From Zizania palustris (Eukaryota > Streptophyta > Magnoliopsida > Poales > Poaceae), in NCBI GenBank assembly GCA_019279435.1, contig JAAALK010000289.1, forward strand, positions 33,609,067 to 33,673,066: a DNA stretch of 64,000 nucleotides, given 5' to 3'. Position numbers and translations under genes: made by a program. Under the pieces are notes generated by a model. That model was given only the letters and a program-made list of their open reading frames with translations. It did no database searches and was not told the origin of the DNA. This document shows positions 52,927 through 63,498 of this stretch, piece after piece (position 1 is the stretch's first letter; each line of letters starts with the position of its first letter).

Positions 52927-53627
52927 TGTTGGAATGACGGATCGGACCAGCAGATTTTAGTGGAAATGTAGGGACGTAGTATATTCAGTGCTCCTGGAGC
53001 GTGTGTCGTTGCAACTGTAGTTGGGGGTATTTATAGGGCGCCCTGCCCAGAGGACCGAGCGCCTTCGACAACCAACCGCTACATGGCCAGACGCCGGTCG
53101 GTAGTACAGACAAAACGGGTTATACACAGTACAGACAAGAAGATTCGACTCTGACAGCGTATCGGCCGTGTCGGGCGCTGCCTGCGCCGCCCGGCACAGC
53201 TTAGAGGATCGTGATCCTGTCTCCTCGTATACTTGTCCTTCCTTTTCTCGCCAACATTCCTTCCGGATTCACTGCTGCGGGTCGAGGGATGGCCTTCGGC
53301 AATCTTCTCCCGGAGGGTGGCCTCCGGCTTTGTCGCCCGCAGGGTGGCCTCCGGCATCCTTCTCCCGGAGGGTGGCCTCCGGCTTCGTCGCCCGCAGGAT
53401 GGCCTCCGGCATCCTTCTCCCGGAGGGTGGCCTCCGGCAACTTCCTCCCGAAGGGTGGCCTCCGTCATCAGGCCAACCGCTTGGCGCTGGCGAGCTCCTT
53501 CGGAGCGCCCAGAGACCTCCGAGGGCTTCCGGCTCCGTCGCCTGCAGGTCCTGGCCCCTTCGGCACCAAGCTTCGGACCTCCGGATGGTGGGCCCCCCTT
53601 CGGCCATCGGGATTATCTCCCCCAACA
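52927..53627 (-). repeat. 5' LTR of the Tat element
   Basis: 701 bp, TGTTGGAATG...CCCCCAACA, with the same internal GGAGGGTGGCCTCCGGC repeats (about 53290-53465) and TATA box (about 53027-53038). Confidence 0.95.
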
Positions 53628-54288
53628 ATATGAAAATTATATCTGTCATTAAAAATAGTTTTAGCGAGTAGATAGTTCCAATCCATAGTATCCCCTAATA
53701 GTATATCTTTAAAATAAATTTATATACAATCATTTATCTTCACTTTTCTTTTTCTCAATCCTCTATCTCTTTGCTTGTTTGGCTATTGTGTAGAGTTGGT
53801 TTTTTACATAGTACATAATTTCTCTTTTCCCTCAATAATCATTCGCCACGTCAGATTTTATGCTGGCATTTCAATATAATCAATGCTAAAACCATATCGG
53901 TGTTCAATATAATCAATGCTAAAACCATATCGGTTAGCGGGGTTAAGATTTTTCTTAACATATGATATGATGCGATAAATTAATACTACCTCAATATCTC
54001 AACATTTGATCATTCGTCTTATTCAAAAAACTTAAGATATTATTTATTTTGTTATAATTTATTTTATTACTAAAATTACTCCAAATATAACTTATATTTT
54101 TGCATTTTTGTATAAATATTTCGAATACGACGAATGGTTAAACATTAAGTTAAAAGCCAACTGAGTCTGTATAAAAGTCATCGGAGGAGTACAACGTCTT
54201 ATCATTCACACTAACATTTAATGTTCATTAGTTAATTAGTTTTTTCAAGATAATGTGCTCAGATGAAGTGTATGAGTTAAATACAAAT
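53628..54288. other. intergenic DNA between Tat and CACTA copy II
   Basis: No gene is seen. It starts with the right ATATG duplicate and decayed repeat sequence. A 33-bp tandem duplication (TTCAATATAATCAATGCTAA..., twice) lies at 53870-53934 and a Stowaway-like MITE at 53986-54189. Confidence 0.6.
53986..54189. mobile_element. Stowaway-like MITE (decayed)
   Basis: It is bounded by TA dinucleotides, with opposed ends CTACCTCAATATC and (inverted) CTCCTCCGATGAC, close to the Stowaway start CTCCCTCCGT. Inner arms ATTTGATCATTCGTCTTATTC and GACGAATGGTTAAACATTAAG are complementary in part. About 204 bp. Confidence 0.55.
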
Positions 54289-54545
54289 CACTACTACAAA
54301 CCGTCACTGTAGTGGCGTTGGGCAAAACCACTGTAGTGGCGGGCCATTAGATGCCCGCCACTACAGTTGCTGGTGCTGACGGCAGCACCAGCGCCCGCCA
54401 CTATTGTTGGTAAAGTAGTGGCGGTCGGTGCTGACGTCATCCCGGACCGCCACTATTGTACCAATAGCAGTGGCGGGCGCTGGTGCTGCCCACCACTGCT
54501 AATATGGCCGCCACTAAAGTATTGATGACATCACTTGCGACCGCC
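54289..54545. repeat. 5' terminus and subterminal palindromes of copy II
   Basis: CACTACTACAAACCG is followed by alternating AGTGGCGGGC / GCCCGCCACT with GCTGACGTCATC-type spacers. Confidence 0.9.
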
Positions 54546-54558
54546 ACTACTATTCTAG

Positions 54559-54567
54559 CTATAAATG
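54559..54567 (+). promoter_or_regulatory. TATA box of the TNP2 gene
   Basis: CTATAAATG stands directly after the subterminal repeats. A leader exon of about 100 bp ends at the donor GGAG|GTAAATCC (54696). A 5'-UTR intron (54697-55135) ends TTTTAG right before the ATG. Confidence 0.65.
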
Positions 54568-55135
54568 CGCAGCTTCTTCCTCCCCGAGCTCTACTGGAGT
54601 TTGCATTTAATTTTGTCCGTACAATGGCAACAAAAATCTAGATAAAGAGGGGGGAGGCTTTGTTTTCGTTTCTTTTGAAGGATTTCATTCTAGGAGGTAA
54701 ATCCATGCCGAATCTCACATTTATTTTGTATTTAATCATGTATACAATGTGTTATTAGCATTTTTCTAATTTAGGGTTTGTGAATAGAAATTTTCAAATA
54801 ATCTTCCATTTACAGTGTCACCTTCTCCCAAATGAACAAATATGACTCTCCTCACAATTATTCATCACTTGTATATTGATTTACGTCATTTTAATCTCTT
54901 TTTAATTTGATTTATGATTATAGATCTAGAGTTATGTTGTTTGGAGAGAGAGAAACCAATATAGTTAATTTATTTAATAATTTTTTCTGCTTAATAAATA
55001 GTTTTAATTAAAGCATTGAGGATTTTAATTAATGTTGTTATGAGCGATAATAAATCAATATATTTTCAATTTGTAAATTACTAAAATTAACAATAATGAA
55101 TTTATTAATATTTTTTCAAATAATATATGTTTTAG

Positions 55136-58100
55136 ATGGAGCACAGGTCCTGGATGTACTCGTCCAACGACGGAGATGTGGTGGCATATTTTAACAGAGT
55201 AACTGAATTTACTGAAGCTGCCGCACAATATGCTTCCCGTCAGAGTGAAGAGGCAATATATTGTCCTTGTAAAGTTTGTAAAAACGAAGCGATGTATCCG
55301 TGTTCTGATCGTGAAACCATATGATTTCACTTGTTGAAAAATGGTTTCGTGAAGAACTATTATATATGGACGAAACACGGTGAGATAGGCCAAAATCTGC
55401 CTGAAGATTCTGATGTGCCGCAAGATGCTCATCAACATAGAAGAGGTTGTGATCATACATCCGACATAACACATGATGATGTTGATCAACATGATGATGA
55501 TGACGCCTTTGATGTGGAGGAACTGATGCGAAATGTTGCGCCTGAGGTGTTGTTGCAGAGAACTACAACCAAAGGATACGATAACTTTGAAGCACTTGAC
55601 AAAGCATCAAAAAACCTTCTTTACGAGGAACGCCACGGATGCGATAAGCAGTATACTGTGTTGTACACAATTCTTGAGCTTATGAAACTGAAGGCCAACA
55701 ATGGATGGTCTGACACTAGTTTTTCAGATCTTTTACAACTCCTAAAAAAGGTTTTGCCAAAACCCAATGGTTTACCATCTGATATGTACCAAGCAAAGAA
55801 GATGATTTGTCCGTTGACTTTGGGCGTTCAGAAGATTCATGCATGCCCGAACCACTGTATCCTATATCGAAAAGAGTATGGATTGTTAGAGAGATGTCCG
55901 CAGTGCAACGCGAGTCGATACAAACGTCCAAATGACTGTGTGGAGGACTACAATGACCACCAGAAGAAGAATAATAAGAGGTTGCAGAAGAGGAATAAAA
56001 ATGTTATTGAAGACCATCCTGGAAAAAAGACGGAGAGGAAAGTTCCAGCCTTAGTAATGTGGTACCTACCGGTGATTGATCGCTTGAAATGTATGTTCTC
56101 TAATCCTAGAGATGCTGAACTATTAATCTGGCATTTCGCTGGGCGAAAGAAGGATGGAAAACTTCGGCACCCTGCGGATGCTAGGCAGTGGAAATCATTT
56201 GACCTGGCCCATCCAGATTTCTCGGACGATCCTAGAAATATCAGGATGGGACTTAGCACGGATGGAATGAATCCCTTCGGTGAGATGAGGAACCCACATA
56301 GTACGTGGCCAGTCTTTCTATGCTTGTTCAACATTCCATCATGGTTGTGCCATAAAAGAAAATACCTTATGCTCACTACTCTAATTTCTGGTCCAAAACA
56401 ACCTGGCAATGACATTGATATCTTTCTAGAACCTTTGATGGAGGATATGAAACGTCTATGGGAACATGGTGTCTGTGTGTGGGATGAGCACAAGAAAGAG
56501 CACTTCAATCTAAGAGCCATAATCTTTTGCACCATAGCTGACAACCCAGGACGCATGTCCCTAACAGGACAGGTTAAAGGAAAGACAGCATGTGTAGTGT
56601 GTGTGGACCAGACAGAATCTATGCATCTTCCATCATTCGTTAAGACAATATATATGCGACACCGCAAATTTTTACCAAAAAACCACAAATATCAAAGAAA
56701 TAGGAACCATTTCGACGGTACAATCGAGCTTGGACAGCCTCCACGAAATCGAGATGGCAAATTTCTATTCGAAATGGTAAAGAATATCAAAGTTGTTTTC
56801 GGAAAGAAGAGGAAGAAATCTGAAAAAATTTCAAAGGACGCTCCATTTAAAAAGCAGTCGATCTTCTTTAGATATTTGCCCTATTGGAAGGAGTTGGAGA
56901 TTGGTCATGCTATCGATACAATGCACGTTGAGAAGAATGTCTTCGAAAGCACTATCGGTATTTTGTTAGACATACCGGGCAAATCAAAAGATGGACTGAA
57001 GTACGAAGGGACCTTCAAACTCTCGGAATTAGACCCGAGCTTCACCCACAGGAAAGGGCCAATGGAAAATTTTTCCTTCCGGCTGCTAGCTATAACCTCA
57101 CAATTGACGAGAAAAGATCAATCTGCAGGTGTCTACATGGAATTAGAGTTCCAACAGAATTCTCAACGAATATAAAGAATATTGTCTCCGTAGCAGATTT
57201 GAGGATGAGCGGCTACAACACTCATGATTGTCATGTTATGCTTGGGCTATTCCTCGCCATCGCAGTAAGAGAAGTCAAACATTCATTTCTGAAGATGGTG
57301 ATAACACGCATGTGTCACTTCTTCAATGTCATATCAAAGAAGGTGATCGACACTGAAGAGTTAAATGAATTACGTAAACAAATGAGGGAGACTATGTGTC
57401 AGCTTGAGATGTGCTTTCCTCCTTCATATTTTGATATTATGGAGCACTATATGATACATATAGCAGACCAAATCTTTGTTCTCGGTCCAACGTACCTGCA
57501 CAATATGTATGCGTACGAGCGTCTAATGGTTATCTTCAAGGGTTACGTACGAAATCGTGCTTATCCAAAGGGTTCCATGATAGAGGGCTACACGACTGAG
57601 GAAGTCATTGAGTGCTACGCAGATTACATAAGAGATGGAAGACCAATAGGAGTTCCTGTGTCCCGGCACCATGGAAGACTCACCGGTAAAGGAACTAAAG
57701 GCAGGAAAATCATACGAGACAATAGTTACCAAACAATAAGAGAATCACATTACAGTGTAATGCATCAGTTGGTGATTATGAGACCATATGTTGAACAACA
57801 CCTGCAAGAGCTTCGTGAAAAGAATGAAGATCGCGATGAACAATGGATTATGAAAGAACACAAAATTTATTTCACATCATGGCTGAGGGATCTAAACCTT
57901 TCGATTGGAGAAACCGACGAAGAGATGATGATAAATAAATTGTCTTACGGTCCATTGAGCATGGTTAAAACATGGCAAGCGTATGACATCAATGGTTTCA
58001 CATTCTATACCAAAGAAAAGGATCAAAAGAGTCAGCGCCAAAATAGTGGTGTCAGAGGAGAAGCAAAAGATAGCACTGGACAAAAGAATGCTTACTATGG

Positions 58101-58464
58101 ATACATCGAAGAAATATGGGAACTTAACTATGGGAACTCTATAGAAATCCCTGTATTTAAGTGTCAGTGGGTCAGACATCCAGAAGGTGTGGAGGTGGAT
58201 GATTACGGGTTTACGATAGTTGACCTTAATAAGGTGGCTTATAAAGATGACCCTTGGATACTCGCTCAATCCGTGGCACAAGTATTTTACATACTTGATC
58301 CTAAAGATGAGAAAAAATACATCGTTGCTCCAGGAAAACAAAGAATTGTTGGAGTTGATGGAGTCGAAGACGAAGAAGAATACAATCAGTTTGATGAGGT
58401 GCCGTTTTCGTTGACATATCAAGGATCAATGTGGTTGAAGCAAAACTGTCATTTGGCAGTGTGA
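55136..58464 (+). pseudogene. TNP2-type CACTA transposase, one stop and one frameshift
   Basis: ATG at 55136 directly follows a splice acceptor. Domain order is complete. The Transposase-associated zinc domain (MEHRSWMYSSN, CPCKVCKNEAMYPC, HLLKNGFVKNYYIWTKHGE) comes first. The TNP2/Transposase_21 core follows (CMFSNPRDAELLIWHF, GLSTDGMNPFGEMRNPHSTW, LMEDMKRLWEHGV). DUF4218-like sequence (SHDCHVM-type start, CQLEMCFPPSYFDIMEHYMI, YERLMVIFKGYVRNRAYPKG) and a DUF4216-like end (VFKCQWVRHPEGVEVDDYG, VFYILDP) complete it. It would cleave the CACTA ends. Two lesions are seen: TGA at 55322-55324, where relatives have Arg (CGA), and a one-base shift near 57057-57061, after which the frame runs 57061-58464. 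Otherwise about 1109 codons, normal length. Confidence 0.9.
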
Positions 58465-58660
58465 TTCCTTATCTACGCACCAATGGCGATGGAAAATTAG
58501 TGCAAGGCTAGATCATTTATGTTTAGCGTGCGTATTTGTAAAATCAATTATGTCATTTATTGTTAAAACATTTTCAAGATCAAATGAGGATTTAATTAAA
58601 CATCAATAGAAAATTTATTAAACAACAATAGAAATTTTTTTAAAAATTTAATTTTTGGGG

Positions 58661-58765
58661 CCAACAGCAAGGTTGAAACCTCAAACCGCCTACCGGCAGC
58701 GAGGTTCGAACCTCGAACCGCATGGCCCCAAGTGAGCCCGGCGCACCACTGCGCTACTAAGTGTT
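58661..58765 (-). repeat. tRNA-like A/B-box module 4
   Basis: Minus strand: TAGCGCAGTGGTGCG, then GGTTCGAGGTTCGAACC, then a second decayed box. It is in the spacer after TNP2. Confidence 0.55.
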
Positions 58766-58814
58766 TCACGTCAATGTAGGAAGAGTATTATATGCTATAT
58801 ATATAATCCCCTCT

Positions 58815-58935
58815 ATTAGTAGTGGCGGGCTGGATGACGTCAGCATGCCCGCCACTACTAAGGCAGTATGACATCAGCATGCCCGCTACTACTAAGGCAG
58901 AATGATGCCAGCATGCCTATCACTGCTAATACACC
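58815..58935. repeat. palindromes before the small gene
   Basis: AGTAGTGGCGGGCTGGATGA and GTCAGCATGCCCGCCACTAC, followed by two decayed repeats and a TATATATAC box (58929-58937). Confidence 0.7.
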
Positions 58936-58937
58936 TA

Positions 58938-59390
58938 TATATACTTTACACTCCCGCCGTCCGAAAACCTAGTTTCATTTTCTAAACCCTAAACTCCCGT
59001 GTCGCCCCCCTCCACACCCGTCGCCGCCGTCGACGTCCCGGAGCACGTCGCCGCTGCCCTCCGCCCGTCGCCGCCTTCCTCGGAGCCCGTCTCGGCGCCG
59101 CCCGCGTCGCCGCCATCCAGTCAGTAAATGTTAGATAACCTATCTTTAGTCTTATTTTATTCGAGCTTAGGGTTAAAATGATTTCTAATTGTTATATTAA
59201 TTTATGCGTGGTAATATAATTTAGTATAATATTACTAGTAGAATGCACTATAACAATAATGTTTTTTAATGTACTATAAAAAATTTCTGAGAAAAAAAAT
59301 TCCACTATAATAATAATGTTTTTTAATGCACTATAATATTACTAGCTTAGGGTTTTGTAATGTTATATCAATGTGACAAAAAAATTGCAG
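58938..59390 (+). other. leader and 5' intron of the small family 2 gene
   Basis: A GC-rich leader (58950-59125, GTCGCCGCC-type repeats) ends near a donor AG|TAAATG-like site. An AT-rich intron ends AAATTGCAG at 59390, directly before the ATG. Confidence 0.55.
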
Positions 59391-59889
59391 ATGGCTCCTC
59401 CTAAGATTGAACCAAACAGTGAATCCTCAGACTCTACATCAAGTGGCGTGTGTGAGGTTTGCAAATGCGGTAAATATAAGGTACATGATGGTATAGTTTG
59501 CAGTTGTTTGGCAAAGAAAGTGATTCTCATAATGGAATCTGACTCGGAGGACGACTCGCGATCGCCGCAACCAGATAGGGTAAGTGTTGGCAGACGGAAG
59601 AATGATGAGACAACCGGTGGTAGAGGGAAACATGCCGAGGCTAGCGGTGGAAAAGGGAAGCATGTAGAGCAATGCGACAGCAAGAGGAGGAAGGAGGCAA
59701 GATCCTCTTTTTATGCAAATTTTATATTTTTATCATCCAATTCAATCATTGATTATAAGTTGTTCTCACTATTGCCGTCGCGTGTATTTTCTTGTTCGGG
59801 AACATGGAGAGCAGTTTAGACTGCCTGATGATGCCGAGTTGGTTGAGGATTGGCAAGTTGAGGCTTTTAATCTGTTTAACCAGAAATAG
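59391..59889 (+). CDS. small cysteine/acidic gene of CACTA family 2 (copy II)
   Basis: The ATG follows the acceptor TTGCAG. Sequence starts MAPPKIEPNSESSDSTSSGV with a C-x2-C-x-C cluster (CEVCKCGKYK), then VCSCLAKK, an acidic ESDSEDDSRSPQPDR run and a GK-rich segment with possible nuclear targeting (SKRRKEAR). A second intron ends TTGTTCGGG or nearby, and the last exon reads EHGEQFRLPDDAELVEDWQV...NQK with the stop at 59887. The two copies differ by substitutions that mostly keep the frame, which suggests it was translated. No known family is recognised. Exon limits are provisional. Confidence 0.5.
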
Positions 59890-60420
59890 GTTGGGTTTGT
59901 GCCGAGGAAGAACAAGCTCCAAACCATATCTTTCTTTTGGGTTTGACCAGTAGTGCGTTTCGATGTGTAAGCTGATTTCCCCAGCCTGGACTTGTGTTGT
60001 TTACTTGCTTTCAAATAAACATGATGTGTCAAAAGCGAGCCCCCGCACCACCGCGCTACAAAGTCTCGATCATATCATAACAACATGTAATAAAAACACA
60101 CTCAATGAAATAAAAAACAGTAAACTAAGGGAGAAAAATACCAATTTTTTGCAATTAGAATATTGGTGTTGTATTTTTATTGTACAAAAAGTTTCAATTT
60201 CAAAGGAAGAATAAACTATAGATAAGTTATGATGTATTTTTATTGTACATGTTTATTAATGAAATAAAAAAAAGTAAAGTGAGGCAGAAAAATACAAATT
60301 TTTTAAATTTGATAAGTTATGATGTATTTTTATTGTTAAAAAATCAAGTTCAAACTAGAATTTAAACATGAATAAAAAGTAATGAAAATTAGAATAGAAA
60401 TGTAAAAAAATGTTTGGATG
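59890..60420. other. spacer of copy II
   Basis: No gene. It contains repeated AT-rich segments ATTTTTATTGTACAAAAAGT and TTTGATAAGTTATGATGTAT shared with 15540-17100. Confidence 0.6.
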
Positions 60421-60525
60421 CTAGCAGCAAGGTTCGAACCTCAAACCGCCTGCAGGCAGCAAGGTTCGAACCTCGAACCGCATGGCACCAAAGCAACCCC
60501 CGCACCACTGCGCTACTAAGTGTTT
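60421..60525 (-). repeat. tRNA-like A/B-box module 5
   Basis: The best-preserved copy. On the minus strand: TAGCGCAGTGGT, 31 nt containing GCTTTGGTGCC, GGTTCGAACC, then a second GGTTCGAACC about 30 nt on. Confidence 0.6.
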
Positions 60526-60559
60526 CTCGACATGAGTGGCAACGTATGCTAGATAACCC

Positions 60560-60665
60560 CACCAGAGGCAGTAGTGGCGGGCAGGATGATGTCACCAGCC
60601 CGCCACTGCTATCCTTTTAGTAGTGGCGGTCGCATGATGTCATCGGCCCGCCACCACTAAGTCAA
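60560..60665. repeat. family 2 palindromes in the spacer
   Basis: AGTAGTGGCGGGCAGGATGA, TGTCACCAGCCCGCCACTGC and AGTGGCGGTCGCATGATGTC units, equal to 15880-15965 of copy I. Confidence 0.7.
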
Positions 60666-60826
60666 GTGACGTACACTGAGGCAGAAAAATACCAACTTTT
60701 TAAATTTGATAAATTATGATGTATTTTTATTGTTAAAAAAAATTCAAGTTCAACGAGGATTTAAACATCAATAAAAAAGTGCTAAAATTTTAAAAAGTAC
60801 AAAACAGAAAAAAATGTTGATTTGGC

Positions 60827-60935
60827 GCCAGCAGCAAGGTTTGAACCTCAAACCGCCCGTCGGCAGCAAGGTTCGAACCTCAAACCACATGGCACCAAAG
60901 AACCCCCCGCACCACTGCGCTACAAAGTATTTCTC
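60827..60935 (-). repeat. tRNA-like A/B-box module 6
   Basis: Same module with box A TAGCGCAGTGGT and two box B-like GGTT(C/T)GAACC. It lies on the contig end before the gap. Confidence 0.55.
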
Positions 60936-61254
60936 GGCTATTTGTGCAGTGTATGCTAGATAATCCCTACCTCTACGTGGACTTTTTTGCATTTAAATAC
61001 CAATTTCTGTTAATGAAAGATACCAATTTTTGCAATTAGAATATTGGTGTTGTATTTTTATTGTACAAAAGTTTCAAGTTCAAAGGAAGAATCAACTATA
61101 GGTTTTTCTTTCAAACCTAGGTCATTTCATCTCTAAACTCTAATTCATCCCCGCAGAATCTTAGGTTTCGTACGCCCTACGTGATTATTTTCTCGAAACA
61201 ATTTTATTTTTTATGACAACATCTATGGATCGATCATATCATCACAACATGAAA

Positions 61255-62254
61255 NNNNNNNNNNNNNNNNNNNNNNNNNNNNNNNNNNNNNNNNNNNNNN
61301 NNNNNNNNNNNNNNNNNNNNNNNNNNNNNNNNNNNNNNNNNNNNNNNNNNNNNNNNNNNNNNNNNNNNNNNNNNNNNNNNNNNNNNNNNNNNNNNNNNNN
61401 NNNNNNNNNNNNNNNNNNNNNNNNNNNNNNNNNNNNNNNNNNNNNNNNNNNNNNNNNNNNNNNNNNNNNNNNNNNNNNNNNNNNNNNNNNNNNNNNNNNN
61501 NNNNNNNNNNNNNNNNNNNNNNNNNNNNNNNNNNNNNNNNNNNNNNNNNNNNNNNNNNNNNNNNNNNNNNNNNNNNNNNNNNNNNNNNNNNNNNNNNNNN
61601 NNNNNNNNNNNNNNNNNNNNNNNNNNNNNNNNNNNNNNNNNNNNNNNNNNNNNNNNNNNNNNNNNNNNNNNNNNNNNNNNNNNNNNNNNNNNNNNNNNNN
61701 NNNNNNNNNNNNNNNNNNNNNNNNNNNNNNNNNNNNNNNNNNNNNNNNNNNNNNNNNNNNNNNNNNNNNNNNNNNNNNNNNNNNNNNNNNNNNNNNNNNN
61801 NNNNNNNNNNNNNNNNNNNNNNNNNNNNNNNNNNNNNNNNNNNNNNNNNNNNNNNNNNNNNNNNNNNNNNNNNNNNNNNNNNNNNNNNNNNNNNNNNNNN
61901 NNNNNNNNNNNNNNNNNNNNNNNNNNNNNNNNNNNNNNNNNNNNNNNNNNNNNNNNNNNNNNNNNNNNNNNNNNNNNNNNNNNNNNNNNNNNNNNNNNNN
62001 NNNNNNNNNNNNNNNNNNNNNNNNNNNNNNNNNNNNNNNNNNNNNNNNNNNNNNNNNNNNNNNNNNNNNNNNNNNNNNNNNNNNNNNNNNNNNNNNNNNN
62101 NNNNNNNNNNNNNNNNNNNNNNNNNNNNNNNNNNNNNNNNNNNNNNNNNNNNNNNNNNNNNNNNNNNNNNNNNNNNNNNNNNNNNNNNNNNNNNNNNNNN
62201 NNNNNNNNNNNNNNNNNNNNNNNNNNNNNNNNNNNNNNNNNNNNNNNNNNNNNN
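61255..62254. other. assembly gap of exactly 1000 N
   Basis: A run of N of round length. The 425 bp before it and the roughly 435 bp after it are nearly the same sequence, so the true gap size is probably not 1000 bp. Confidence 0.95.
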
Positions 62255-62352
62255 GCAGCAAGGTTCGAACCTCAAACCGCCCGTGCGCAGCAAGGTTCGA
62301 ACCTCAAACCACATGGCACCAAGAACCCCCCGACACCAATGCGCTACAAAGT
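62255..62352 (-). repeat. tRNA-like A/B-box module 7 (probable assembly duplicate of module 6)
   Basis: It matches 60833-60935 with small indels and changes. See the gap finding. Confidence 0.5.
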
Positions 62353-63100
62353 ATTTCTCGGCTATTTGTGCAGTGTATGCTAGATAATCCCTACCTCTAC
62401 GTGGACTTTTTTGCATTTAAATACCAATTTCTGTTAATGAAAGATACCAATTTTTGCAATTAGAATATTGGTGTTGTATTTTATTGTACAAAAAGTTTTC
62501 AAGTTCAAAGGAAGAATCAACTATAGGTTTTCTTTCAACCTAGGTCATTTCATCTCTAAACTCTAATTCATCCCCGCAGAATCTTAGGTTTCGTAACGCC
62601 CTACGTGATTATTTTCTCGAAACAATTTTATTTTTTATGACAACTCTATGGATCGATCATATCATAACAACATGAAAAGTCTCATCTTTTTAGACTTTAT
62701 TTATTTTTTGAGGATTAAAAACTATAAAAATACAAGTTGTCGATCGAGTGTTGTGGAAACCTACATTTTTTATGATGATTTTAAATTTACTGGATAATAA
62801 TAACTAATTATAGAGTCAAAACATGAATATGGTTTTTCTATAAATTTTGGTGAATTATTTCATGTCTTGTAGTTCAAATTGAACTTATTTTGACTTTGAT
62901 CATAAAAACACACTTAATGAAATAAAAACAGTAAACTAAGGGAGAAAAAGTAAAGTGAGGCAGAATAATACCAATTTTTTAAATTTGATAAGTTATGATG
63001 TATTTTTATTGTTAAAAAAATCAAGTTCAAACTAGAATTTAAACATGAATAAAAAAGTCATGAAAATTAGAATAGAAATGTAAAAAAAATGTTTGGATGC
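62353..63100. other. spacer of copy II after the gap
   Basis: No gene. It is colinear with 16245-17150 of copy I, including TAGAATATTGGTGTTGTATT and ATCGATCATATCATAACAAC. Confidence 0.6.
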
Positions 63101-63205
63101 TAGCAGCAAGGTTCGAACCTCAAACCGCCTGCAGGCAGCAAGGTTCGAACCTCGAACCGCATGGCACCAAAGCAACCCCCACACCACTGCGCTACACTGT
63201 GTTTC
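63101..63205 (-). repeat. tRNA-like A/B-box module 8
   Basis: Almost identical to module 5. It occupies the position of module 3 of copy I. Confidence 0.6.
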
Positions 63206-63249
63206 TCGACATGAGTGGCAACGTATGCTAGATAACCCCACCAGCGGCG

Positions 63250-63490
63250 GATTAGTAGTGGCGGGCATGATGACATCACCAGCCCGCCACTGCTGTCCTT
63301 TTAGTAGTGGCGGGCATGCTGACGTCAGCGTATGCCCACCACTACTATACTTTTTTCCACCCGCCCAGACTAAACCCTAGTAGTGGCGGTCGGTGACGTC
63401 AGCGGCCCGCCACTACTATGTCTTTGCCCGCCACTACTACGATAAATATCAGTGGCGGGCATGCTGACATCAGCGTGTGCCCGCCACTAC
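63250..63490. repeat. palindromes before the next gene of copy II
   Basis: Four AGTGGCGGGC...TGACGTCAGC...GCCCGCCACT units, like 17290-17530 of copy I. A TATA box (CTATATAAATTT, 63499-63510) follows. Confidence 0.8.
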
Positions 63491-63498
63491 TAATCCGC

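Larger units (their letters stand above)
41433..53627 (-). mobile_element. Tat-lineage Ty3/gypsy retrotransposon, full length
   Basis: 12195 bp with 701-bp LTRs (41433-42133 and 52927-53627), TGTTGGAA...CCCCCAA(C/T)A, and a perfect ATATG duplication (41428-41432 and 53628-53632). Sense is minus: primer site TTGGCGCCGTCCG by the right LTR, purine tract GAGGGGCTAC by the left. The order is gag, protease, RT, RNase H, a second archaeal-type RNase H, integrase, a 36-bp tandem array, then a block of genes on the opposite strand. The second RNase H and the antisense genes are traits described for the Tat lineage. The LTRs differ at roughly 2-3% of sites by eye. The pol frame has several stops and shifts. 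Confidence 0.95.

Noticed and set aside
61213..62463. Long open frames on both strands across 61213-62463
   Set aside because: They exist only because the run of N contains no stop codons.
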